From Planktosalinus sp963977065 (GTDB lineage Bacteria; Bacteroidota; Bacteroidia; Flavobacteriales; Flavobacteriaceae): DNA of 64,000 nucleotides. The notes under the pieces are model-generated. The model ran no database searches and had not been told where the DNA came from. It was given only the letters and a program-made list of their open reading frames with translations. This document shows, piece after piece, positions 32,510 to 40,028 of this stretch (positions are counted from its first letter, which is position 1; each line of letters begins with the position of its first letter). The stretch is taken from positions 1-64,000 of the forward strand of contig CAXBNF010000005.1 in NCBI GenBank assembly GCA_963977065.1. Reading direction: 5' to 3'. Position numbers and translations under genes: made by a program.

Positions 32510-34000
32510 ATGAAAAAATCAACTTTAATACTTTTCCTTTTCCTAATCACAAAACTAACTTTCGGACAAGAAAATGAAAATCGCTTAAACGGAATTGATC
32601 AAGAAATTGAAACTTTGCTGAATTTATATAAAGCTGTTGGCTTGTCAATTTCCGTTGTTAAAAACAATCAAATAGTATACTCTAAAGGATTTGGATACAG
32701 AGATTTAGATAAAAATCTACCTGTAAACGAAAATACAATTTTCCCAATTGCGTCTAGTTCTAAAGCTTTTACGGCTTCCTTATTAGGACTATTAGATTCT
32801 GAAGATAAAATTTCTTTGAAAGAAAAACCCAGTTTATATATTCCACAACTTGAATTTTATAATTCTGAAATGGACAATTTAATCACCATTGAAGATTTAC
32901 TCTCACACAAAAGTGGAATTGGAGAAATCAATGGGACACTTGTTCTTTTTCCTGAACTAAGCAAACTCGAAGTCATCAAAAAACTAAAATACATAAAACC
33001 TGAAGGTAAACCGAAGGATAGTTGGATTTACAGTAATATGGGATACACTATTGCAGGTACAATTGTTGAAGAAGTGACAGGTGAATCTTGGGAAGAGAAT
33101 TTGCATAACAATATCTTTAACCCACTAGAGATGTCAAATTCTTATACAGATTTAAAAAATATGAAAATGACTAATAATTTTTCATACGGTTATGGTTTGG
33201 TAAAGGGTAAAGTCCAAAAAGTACTTTACGAAGAATATCAAAATTATAAACCTGCTGGTGGAATTAGAAGTTCCGCAAAAGATTTGGCAAATTGGATGAT
33301 AGCTTGGTTAAACGAAGGAAAATTTAAAGAAAAGCAAGTTTTGCCTAAAGATTTTGTTCGTAATGCGACTACTATACATAATATAAGGCCTAATGTAAAC
33401 GAAGAGAGTGTTTTTCTCTTTGGAGACGGTTTTGGGTGGCGAATGGAATCACAAGACGGAAATTACAAAGTTTATCACGGAGGAAACACATCTGGATTTA
33501 GCTCATTAGTCTTAACCTATCCTTTTGAAAAGTTAGGTATTACAGTCTTAACCAATCAGACTAATTCAATTCTACCATACATTATAGGAGACATTATAAA
33601 AAACAGAATGTTGGATTTACCAAAAACTGATTTGAAAAACTATCCTGTAATTGTAAATGATATTTACGTCCCAAGTGAAATGAAGCAAGAATTAAACTCT
33701 GAAAAGAAGCCAACACATAACTTATCATCATTCATAGGTAAATATGAAAATAAAGGTTATGGAACAATTGAAGTAGAACTTAGGGACGGTAATCTATATG
33801 CTATTTACCCATCTTATAAGTTCTTTTTGGAACATTTGCATTATAATGTTTTTGTTATGAAGCCATTAAAAAATGTTTCTGATTTATTCAATCCAGAATT
33901 TGCTATCAATTTTAAAACTAAAAACAATGGAGAAATTTCATCACTGTCAATAAATCTACAATCAGAGCCAGTCGAATTTATAAGGAAAAGCAAAGAATAA
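32510..34000 (+). CDS. Cassette 4: exported serine hydrolase (beta-lactamase class C fold)
   Basis: 496 residues. Signal peptide LILFLFLITKLTFGQ. Catalytic domain (about 25-360) with the SxxK motif SSSK in PIASSSKAFTASLLG, the YxN motif YSN in SWIYSNMGY and the third box HGGNTSG. A C-terminal domain (about 395-495) resembles a DUF3471-type beta domain. These enzymes include esterases and D-aminopeptidases as well as beta-lactamases, so a resistance role should not be assumed. It is the last ORF of the array, followed by site 4. Confidence 0.88.
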   Translation: MKKSTLILFLFLITKLTFGQENENRLNGIDQEIETLLNLYKAVGLSISVVKNNQIVYSKGFGYRDLDKNLPVNENTIFPIASSSKAFTASLLGLLDSEDKISLKEKPSLYIPQLEFYNSEMDNLITIEDLLSHKSGIGEINGTLVLFPELSKLEVIKKLKYIKPEGKPKDSWIYSNMGYTIAGTIVEEVTGESWEENLHNNIFNPLEMSNSYTDLKNMKMTNNFSYGYGLVKGKVQKVLYEEYQNYKPAGGIRSSAKDLANWMIAWLNEGKFKEKQVLPKDFVRNATTIHNIRPNVNEESVFLFGDGFGWRMESQDGNYKVYHGGNTSGFSSLVLTYPFEKLGITVLTNQTNSILPYIIGDIIKNRMLDLPKTDLKNYPVIVNDIYVPSEMKQELNSEKKPTHNLSSFIGKYENKGYGTIEVELRDGNLYAIYPSYKFFLEHLHYNVFVMKPLKNVSDLFNPEFAINFKTKNNGEISSLSINLQSEPVEFIRKSKE

Positions 34001-34007
34001 AAACTAC

Positions 34008-34139
34008 TGGCAACAACGAATAAAATTAATTGCTAGTTATAGCATACTTAGGAAAGTCCTCGCGGACTTTCTATCTGTAATTTATTTGCTAAATTAAGTG
34101 GTTAAAACACGCCACTAATCTTACACAACAACGTTGAAA
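34008..34139. repeat. attC-like site 4
   Basis: 132 bp, ends TGGCAAC and GTTGAAA. The arms TAAAATTAATTGC and GCCACTAATCTTA pair imperfectly. The centre holds a perfect 8-bp hairpin GAAAGTCC/GGACTTTC with a TCGC loop (34052-34071). It is homologous to the left half of site 3. Confidence 0.65.
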
Positions 34140-34169
34140 GCTCAGTTAAAACTTTTCAAATTAAAAAAC

Positions 34170-34195
34170 AAAAACCTGCTTTTAGCAGGTTTTTG
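34170..34195. terminator. Bidirectional intrinsic terminator
   Basis: AAAACCTGCT and AGCAGGTTTT form a 10-bp stem with a 3-nt loop and T tract, 3 bp from the stop codon of the opposing DUF4476 gene. It closes the cassette region on the right. Confidence 0.88.
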
Positions 34196-34197
34196 TT

Positions 34198-35091
34198 TTA
34201 GTTTCTGTTTGCAATGTATCTATTTAATTCTTCAGTAGAGTCTTCCCATTCAAAAGCTTGAGATACTTTAAAATAGTTTCCAATGTCATAAGTGTAATCA
34301 TAAGCAAACTTGGCAAAGTCAAGCTTTGTTTCTTCCCATTCCATTAATTGAACTAAATCTCGCACTTGGTCTGCAAATAAACAATTTGAAGCAACAATTT
34401 GTTTTGCCAAACTCAAACGGGTTTCATCCCAGGTTTTTGAGGCTACTGTACTTTTGGCATCTTGAAAGTCAGACACTTCCATAGGCCAGGGACAACCTAT
34501 GGGTCCGCCATAGCCTTGCATTACATAGTGATTTTGATGAGAGCCTCCTGAAACAACTGTTGTGGTTTCTTCATAATAACCTAAATTATCATTTACATTC
34601 ACATTGACGCTAACTCCCGTACCGCCAACATTCACATCCATATTCATGCCGCCCATAGTACCACTGGTGTTTACACGTGTAGATACAGTTTCTGTGTAAA
34701 CCGGTTCAGTGACAACTGTTCCTATAACCCGCTGATTGGGAACTTCTACATAAACATCAGGCAGTGGAACAGCAGAAAACATTCGCAATTTAAGTTTTCC
34801 TTTTTTCTCGACTACGCGATAAGTAATTTCAGCAGATTGTTCCGGCATGTACAAATTGGTTTCCAAAGTTTCCTTATCCGGTGATTCAAATACCAATTTT
34901 GCACTGTAAAGGGGTGCATTCAAGTTGGTAACCAATACATTGGATTCCGGAAATTCATGTTGTTGAATATTGTTCAGGAATAAGGTAAATTTTGAATTGT
35001 CTTCCGTAAAAATAATGACGTTATAATTTAATTGAGCAGAGACAATAGCTGTAAAAAATAGTGTTAAAACACTGAGCGTAATTGTTTTCAT
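34198..35091 (-). CDS. DUF4476 exported protein
   Basis: 297 residues. A signal peptide ends TAIVSAQ. Residues about 20-115 are beta-rich (NVIIFTEDNSKFTLFLN). A low-complexity Gly/Val/Asn linker (about 140-190; MGGMNMDVNVGGTGVSVNVN) follows. The C-terminal about 85 residues (DFQDAKSTVASKTWDETRLS through NRYIAN) match the DUF4476 helical pattern. Function unknown; probably periplasmic. The promoter is at 35139-35146. Confidence 0.85.
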   Translation of the reverse strand: MKTITLSVLTLFFTAIVSAQLNYNVIIFTEDNSKFTLFLNNIQQHEFPESNVLVTNLNAPLYSAKLVFESPDKETLETNLYMPEQSAEITYRVVEKKGKLKLRMFSAVPLPDVYVEVPNQRVIGTVVTEPVYTETVSTRVNTSGTMGGMNMDVNVGGTGVSVNVNVNDNLGYYEETTTVVSGGSHQNHYVMQGYGGPIGCPWPMEVSDFQDAKSTVASKTWDETRLSLAKQIVASNCLFADQVRDLVQLMEWEETKLDFAKFAYDYTYDIGNYFKVSQAFEWEDSTEELNRYIANRN

Positions 35092-35138
35092 AAAGTAGGG
35101 TTTTTTAGTTTTTTATTTGAGATTTACAAATCTAATGC

Positions 35139-35146
35139 CAAATTTA
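35139..35146 (-). promoter_or_regulatory. -7 element of DUF4476 gene
   Basis: Minus-strand TAAATTTG, an exact consensus match, 47 nt from the ATG. The -33 is not obvious. Confidence 0.55.
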
Positions 35147-35346
35147 CTAAGGATTTAAAAAAAATGAATTAAATTTATTCAATATTACAATAAATAGTAA
35201 TCTACAACAGATTAATTATCAAATGAAAAGGTATTATTACAATTAATTTATTATTTAGTAACTTTATAAATATATTCATTTCTCCCCGCAGTTGTATTTT
35301 TGAGTCCCAAATTTCTTGACACACTTATGCGCTAAACTAGCGTAAG

Positions 35347-36219
35347 ATGAAACAAGTATTGACAATCGTTCTGTTGTTTACAACACTCACGGTATTTTCA
35401 CAAGTGGGAATTAACACCACCACACCCAGTAATGCTTCAGTAATTGATGTTCAAAGTTCCGGCGATGGCATACACTTTGGCGGAATGTTACCTCCACGAG
35501 TGACCCTTGCTCAACGGGATTTAATCCCTGTCACCGCTACAGATGAAGGTATGTTGGTGTATGTACTCAACCCACCTAACAGCCAACTTCAAATTTGGGA
35601 TGGTACTGCCTGGCAAACTCTTTTTCCTCTAAACATTGAGTTTTCAGCTGTTTTGGCGGCTTGGGAGGTTTTGGGCGTTGGAGGTTTTGGACCGAGTCCT
35701 TTTGATGCTGCAACAACAAGCCCAAGTGTAACTGTTGGGGGATTAACCCGTGGAGGAGGTTTAACAACATCAGGCGGGGGATCAAATGATTCTTGGGGAG
35801 CAGATGGGTGGGAGAGTGGTCTTCCAACTGAAAGTCAGGCAAATTCAATTGCGACCGGAAAATTTGTCACTTTTACCATGACACCTAATTTTGGGATTAA
35901 CCTATCCCTAACAGTTATTGAACCCTACAATATCAGACGTTCCGGTACAGGACCTACCACGGGCATTTGGCAATACAGCATCAATGGAACCGATTTTTTT
36001 GATATCGGGACACCCATCAATTGGGGGGCAGTTATAACTGCTGCAGGAAATGATCAAGCTGCCATTGATTTAAGTGGCATTGCAGACCTTCAAAATTTGA
36101 CTTCCACCACAACAGTTACCTTTCGAATTGTGAATTGGGGAGCCTCTGGGGCAGGGGGAACCTGGTATATCAACAACATTAACGGCAATGATTTGATTGT
36201 GAGAGGAAACTTGCGATAG
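35347..36219 (+). CDS. Exported surface protein with VGINTT-type head
   Basis: 290 residues. A signal peptide ends TVFSQ, then QVGINTTTPSNASVIDVQSS, a repeat-like opening common in flavobacterial surface proteins and reminiscent of tail-fibre trimerisation heads. LPPRVTLAQRD and SQLQIWDGTAWQTL follow. The C-terminal about 185 residues (glycine-rich, ending GTWYINNINGNDLIVRGNLR) look like an extracellular beta-sandwich. No T9SS C-terminal sorting domain is evident. Ligand unknown. Confidence 0.75.
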   Translation: MKQVLTIVLLFTTLTVFSQVGINTTTPSNASVIDVQSSGDGIHFGGMLPPRVTLAQRDLIPVTATDEGMLVYVLNPPNSQLQIWDGTAWQTLFPLNIEFSAVLAAWEVLGVGGFGPSPFDAATTSPSVTVGGLTRGGGLTTSGGGSNDSWGADGWESGLPTESQANSIATGKFVTFTMTPNFGINLSLTVIEPYNIRRSGTGPTTGIWQYSINGTDFFDIGTPINWGAVITAAGNDQAAIDLSGIADLQNLTSTTTVTFRIVNWGASGAGGTWYINNINGNDLIVRGNLR

Positions 36220-36353
36220 TTATCTTATTTACTATTTGATTCCGGGATTTAATTTTCTACTTTTTTGTTTTGTTAGTTGTTAAAATTGTTTAGTTTTAAA
36301 ATTCAATTATTTAACAACCTGAAAGTTGTTTGCTTTCCATAAAACAGTACCCT

Positions 36354-37382
36354 ATGAATGTTTGTTTTATTATGTATCCGTGGCATGAGATTTCTCCTGA
36401 AAATGACTCCACGCTGGCTATGATTCACGAGTTTGTAAAAAGAGGTCACGGGCTGGCAATTACCACACCGGCCAACCTTACCATTAGAGACAGTGTGGCA
36501 TTTGCCTTCTCAAGAGTGATGAAACGAAAAGATAAAATTTCCAACAATTTAAAATCTTTTCACGCTAAAGCCGAATTTTATGATGAAATGCTGCCACTTG
36601 CCGGTTTTGATGTGATTATCCTGAGGAGTAATCCTCCTTTGGATATGATTATGCTTAACTTTTTGGATTCTGTAAAGGATGATGTGTTTATTATGAATGA
36701 CCTAGACGGAATACGCCGCGCAAACAACAAATTATATACAGCCGTTTTTGAGGATGAAAACAACGAAATCATTCCGCGTACGCACGTTACAAAAAACAAA
36801 GAATATCTCAAAAGTGTCATCAAAGACGGCCCTGATAGAATGATTCTAAAGCCCTTGAATGGTTTTGGTGGTTCCGGAGTGATTCTTTTGGAAAAACGTG
36901 CGATGAAAAGTATTAATTCGTTGCTTGATTTTTATATCGACAATGCTGATGGCACTTCCAATTATGTTATCCTTCAGGATTATATTGAAGGAGCAGACCA
37001 AGGAGATGTGAGGGTGTTAATTCTCAATGGAAAACCCATAGGCGCAATGAAACGTGTTCCGGGAGAAGAAGATCACCGTTCCAATGTGAGCGCAGGAGGC
37101 CGGGTTGAAAAACACAGCTTAACCAAGCAGGAAAAAGAGCTTTGCAGACGCATTGGTCCCAAACTGGTTAAGGACGGACTCTATTTTGTGGGAATCGATA
37201 TCATAAACGGGATGCTGGTTGAAGTGAATGTGATGTCTCCGGGCGGGATAACCTATATGAACACCGTTTATAAAACCAAAGTTCAGGAAAAAGTAATTGA
37301 TTTTGTGGAGGATAAGGTGCTGGAAATGGTGAATGCTTTTGAACGCAGAAAAAAACTGAGAAAACACGTAGATGAAGCGTAG
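36354..37382 (+). CDS. Glutathione-synthetase-like ATP-grasp ligase
   Basis: About 342 residues. An N-terminal GshB-like domain (NVCFIMYPWHEISPENDSTL) is followed by an ATP-grasp domain with MILKPLNGFGGSGVILLEK, LQDYIEGADQGDVRVLILNG and the metal-binding end VGIDIINGMLVEVNVMSPGG. The fold ligates a carboxylate to an amine through an acyl phosphate. Whether the product is glutathione is not shown: no gshA is here, and the organism has bshA for bacillithiol. It heads a co-directional group with an N-formylglutamate amidohydrolase-like gene and a DUF1704 gene. The ATG at 36354 starts the conserved sequence. Confidence 0.87.
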   Translation: MNVCFIMYPWHEISPENDSTLAMIHEFVKRGHGLAITTPANLTIRDSVAFAFSRVMKRKDKISNNLKSFHAKAEFYDEMLPLAGFDVIILRSNPPLDMIMLNFLDSVKDDVFIMNDLDGIRRANNKLYTAVFEDENNEIIPRTHVTKNKEYLKSVIKDGPDRMILKPLNGFGGSGVILLEKRAMKSINSLLDFYIDNADGTSNYVILQDYIEGADQGDVRVLILNGKPIGAMKRVPGEEDHRSNVSAGGRVEKHSLTKQEKELCRRIGPKLVKDGLYFVGIDIINGMLVEVNVMSPGGITYMNTVYKTKVQEKVIDFVEDKVLEMVNAFERRKKLRKHVDEA

Positions 37383-37424
37383 ATTAGATCTAAGTTATTG
37401 AGAAATGAGAAAAATGAAAACGAA

Positions 37425-37465
37425 GGTTGAGCGGAGCGATGTACTGAGCTTGTCGAAGTGTCGAA
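37425..37465. repeat. CTTCGAC/CTCAG-type dispersed repeat, copy 1
   Basis: The minus strand reads CACTTCGACAAGCTCAG followed by CGCTCCGCTCAACC. A related shorter copy (GGCTTCGACTCCGCTCAGCC) is at 44903-44922. These are widespread intergenic repeats in environmental Bacteroidota. Confidence 0.65.
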
Positions 37466-37617
37466 ACCAGTTTTTGAGTTTTGCTGAGTGTTTGCTACTG
37501 GGTGTTTTATTAGAAGAAAATATAGTCGGTAACAGTGTTGTTGCTTATTAAGTACACTATATAAAAATAACTATTTTGAAATGTAAATTTTGATATGACA
37601 AATTTGATATAATTTTC

Positions 37618-38448
37618 ATGGAACGATTATCTCTAAACCAAATTCTTATAAACATACAAAATGAAGCTTTATTTGAAGCCGTAGTTGACGATTATTCTTT
37701 TACCATAAAGATAGATGAATATGTTCCTTATGTTTGTGGTGCTGTGCACGACGGGCATCAATTCAGAAAAGAATTGTGGAATAATTGCCTACATACTGCA
37801 TACGACCGCTGGTTTGAAGAAGATCCCTGTACTAAAGAATTTGTGAAATCCCATCCCATTGTGATTGCGGGTTGTGACAGTCGGTTTGAATATGACCTCA
37901 ATCGCGATCCTGAAAATGCTATTTATGAGGATGCCTGGGGTAAAAAACTATGGAAAACCCCCTTGCCCGAAAGCCAAAAGCAACACAGCCTTCAAAAGCA
38001 TCATAATTTTTATAGAATAGTTCACGCCTTAATTTCTAAGTTGGAAGAAAAATTTGGTGTTTTAGTGGTCTATGATATGCATTCTTATAACTGGAGACGC
38101 TGGGAACGGGATGTTCCTGTCATTAACTTGGGAACAGAAAACATAGACAATAACCGATTTGGCAAATATGTTGAAACCTGGAGAGCGTCACTTTCAGAGT
38201 TGGAGTTACCTCACGAAATTATAGCCACTTCCAAAATCAATGACACCTTTCAAGGCAATGGATATTTCTTAAAATATATTACCCAAAACTTTAAAAATAC
38301 CTTAGTTTTGGCAACTGAATTCAAAAAAATATACTGTGATGAATATGCTCAAATCATCTTTCCCGAAGTGGTTTCTGCTATCGAAATTCAATTGAGAGAA
38401 AAACTCAAATCACATGCTTACTCCTTTTACAATGCATACAAAAGATAA
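37618..38448 (+). CDS. N-formylglutamate amidohydrolase family protein
   Basis: 276 residues. FGase fold, a zinc-dependent amidohydrolase related to carboxypeptidase-like enzymes. Visible are AVHDGHQFR near residue 43, AGCDSRFEYDLNRDP (substrate arginine and aspartate region), VVYDMHSYNWRR and the late LATEFKKIYCDE. The substrate in this genetic context is uncertain; histidine-utilisation genes are absent. The 3' end overlaps the DUF1704 gene, implying coupled translation. Confidence 0.85.
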   Translation: MERLSLNQILINIQNEALFEAVVDDYSFTIKIDEYVPYVCGAVHDGHQFRKELWNNCLHTAYDRWFEEDPCTKEFVKSHPIVIAGCDSRFEYDLNRDPENAIYEDAWGKKLWKTPLPESQKQHSLQKHHNFYRIVHALISKLEEKFGVLVVYDMHSYNWRRWERDVPVINLGTENIDNNRFGKYVETWRASLSELELPHEIIATSKINDTFQGNGYFLKYITQNFKNTLVLATEFKKIYCDEYAQIIFPEVVSAIEIQLREKLKSHAYSFYNAYKR

Positions 38449-39613
38449 CACATCTCTTTCTGAAAAAGTAAAAAAAGAACATCCCAACTTGGTGAAAATT
38501 GACCACAGTCTCAATCAGCTTGTGCAAAAGATTGAGTTGCTCAACTACATCAATCCCATTAATATCGAACAAGAAAAGCGGAACTTTTTTTCATCAAAAT
38601 ACAATATCAACCCCAAATTCAAGTATCGCCGGATTGATTTTGATGCACACAAAATGCAACAGGAGCTCTTTTCACAACCCATTGACACAATCAAGGACAC
38701 AGAATCAAGAGCCTTTTACCGTGATATTATTTATGACTATTCAGGGCTTATACAATGTATTGAGACCATTAGTCAGCCCCAAAAGTTTTATTTCAATGCG
38801 CTTAAATCTTTTGGAACGCCCAAAGACAAAGATGTGGAAAATGCCCGATTTATTCTTCATTTTGGTGATGATGCTTTTGATCCAGAGTTGCAACCTGCTT
38901 ATGATGTAAATGATGCCATTGATTATTTCAGGGATTTTATGAAAGTGTATGACTTTCCTTTTAATATTAAGGTTTCTACAAAAATAACTGCAGCAGCTAT
39001 GGTGCAGAACAACACCCAAACTCTTATTTTAAAGAAAAATCATTTGTATAGTGCCAATCAGTTAAAAGTGCTGGCTAATCACGAGATAGGCGTGCATTTG
39101 GTTACCACGTTTAACGGACTAAATCAACCTCTTAAAATTTTCCATAATGGTTTCCCTCAAAATGTAGAAACCCAGGAGGGATTGGCTGTTTTTAGTGAAT
39201 ATATGAGCGGATGCCTAACATTGTATCGTTTAAAAGAACTTTCTTATCGTGTTCTTGCGGCAGATAGTTTGCGCAAAGGATTTGATTTTTGTGATACGTT
39301 TGACTTGTTACATAACCAATATAAACTCAACAGGGAGGAAGCTTATAATATATCATTGCGGGCTCACAGGGGAGGAGGTTTTACCAAAGATTATATGTAC
39401 CTCACCGGGCTGAAAAAAATCTATGACCGCTATAAAAACAAGGAATCTCTTGATAACCTCTTAAGCGGAAAAGTGACTTTGGAATACAACCACATTGTTG
39501 AAAAGTGGAAAAATGAAGGTTTGGCTGCGTCAAATACTTATGAAAATTATGCTTTTGCCGAAAACAGAAACACCAATTCTAAATTGGAATTTATTCTGGA
39601 CAATCTCAAATAA
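38432..39613 (+). CDS. DUF1704 QEGLA-motif metallopeptidase (MATCAP-like)
   Basis: About 393 residues. It has ANHEIGVHLVTTFNG, i.e. the HExxxH zinc motif, and about 30 residues later TQEGLAVFSEY, the QEGLA motif supplying the third ligand. This matches the DUF1704 family, often labelled flavohemoglobin expression-modulating QEGLA protein, whose eukaryotic relatives (MATCAP) are tubulin carboxypeptidases. A peptidase role is therefore likely; the bacterial substrate is unknown. An upstream in-frame ATG at 38414 is possible. Either way it overlaps the preceding gene (17 bp from the chosen ATG). Confidence 0.88.
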   Translation: MHTKDNTSLSEKVKKEHPNLVKIDHSLNQLVQKIELLNYINPINIEQEKRNFFSSKYNINPKFKYRRIDFDAHKMQQELFSQPIDTIKDTESRAFYRDIIYDYSGLIQCIETISQPQKFYFNALKSFGTPKDKDVENARFILHFGDDAFDPELQPAYDVNDAIDYFRDFMKVYDFPFNIKVSTKITAAAMVQNNTQTLILKKNHLYSANQLKVLANHEIGVHLVTTFNGLNQPLKIFHNGFPQNVETQEGLAVFSEYMSGCLTLYRLKELSYRVLAADSLRKGFDFCDTFDLLHNQYKLNREEAYNISLRAHRGGGFTKDYMYLTGLKKIYDRYKNKESLDNLLSGKVTLEYNHIVEKWKNEGLAASNTYENYAFAENRNTNSKLEFILDNLK

Positions 39614-39614
39614 G

Positions 39615-40019
39615 TTACAAAAACTTTGATTTCAACTCCGGTGTGGGAATCATACAGCTTTCTTTTTTTCCAAACCATTTATAACGGTTACGTGCTATGA
39701 TATCATACACCCAATTCCTGAAAAACCGGGGTAAAATCATAAATCCGTAAAGCAGGGGATACCCACCACTCAAATGACGGGCAATTTTTAATGCAGCTGT
39801 AGATTTTGAAAAGTAACGCTCACCGTCAATGAGTAATATAGAATCTACTTTTGAGGTGTCAATTTTGTGTTTTTTAATGAGTTCCCGGCCCTCATCAGAT
39901 TGAATTGCAGCAAACCGAAACACATCCTTTTTATCCCTTTTGATGATAAACACTACAGACCCGTTGCAGAGATTGCAAACACCGTCAAAGAGAATGGTTT
40001 TTTTATTTTGAGTTGCCAT
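39615..40019 (-). CDS. DCC family thiol-disulfide oxidoreductase (DUF393)
   Basis: 134 residues. LFDGVCNLCNGSVVFIIKRD is the DUF393/DCC1 signature, with a CxxC redox pair near residue 15. The rest contains ESILLIDGERYF-like strands and a short amphipathic helix around YPLLYGFMILPRFFRNWVYD. Likely a thioredoxin-fold oxidoreductase of unknown partner. Its stop is 1 bp from the DUF1704 stop (convergent), and it is transcribed with mutS2 9 nt upstream. Confidence 0.88.
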   Translation of the reverse strand: MATQNKKTILFDGVCNLCNGSVVFIIKRDKKDVFRFAAIQSDEGRELIKKHKIDTSKVDSILLIDGERYFSKSTAALKIARHLSGGYPLLYGFMILPRFFRNWVYDIIARNRYKWFGKKESCMIPTPELKSKFL

Positions 40020-40028
40020 ACTGCAAAG

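Larger units (their letters stand above)
29272..34139 (+). mobile_element. Integron-like gene cassette array without integrase
   Basis: Four co-directional single-gene units are separated by attC-like palindromes (29297-29388, 30728-30859, 31408-31538, a disrupted one near 32294-32463, and 34008-34139). In units 1-3, the bases from the GTT boundary before the ORF are the exact reverse complement of the bases ending AAC after it: GTTGGCGGTA (29382) with TACCGCCAAC (30725-30734); GTTGTGGTG (30853) with CACCACAAC (31406-31414); GTTGTGCTT (31532) with AAGCACAAC (32292-32300). ORFs in units 1-3 begin 26-31 nt after the boundary, and in all four units the palindrome begins 6-11 nt after the stop. 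That is how integron cassettes are built. No integrase gene is in the window. The core matches GTT rather than full GTTRRRY, so a non-classical recombinase is possible. Confidence 0.75.

Noticed and set aside
32510..34000. Calling cassette 4 an antibiotic-resistance beta-lactamase
   Set aside because: The SxxK/YxN/HGG motifs are shared with esterases and peptidases; the sequence alone gives no evidence for beta-lactam hydrolysis.
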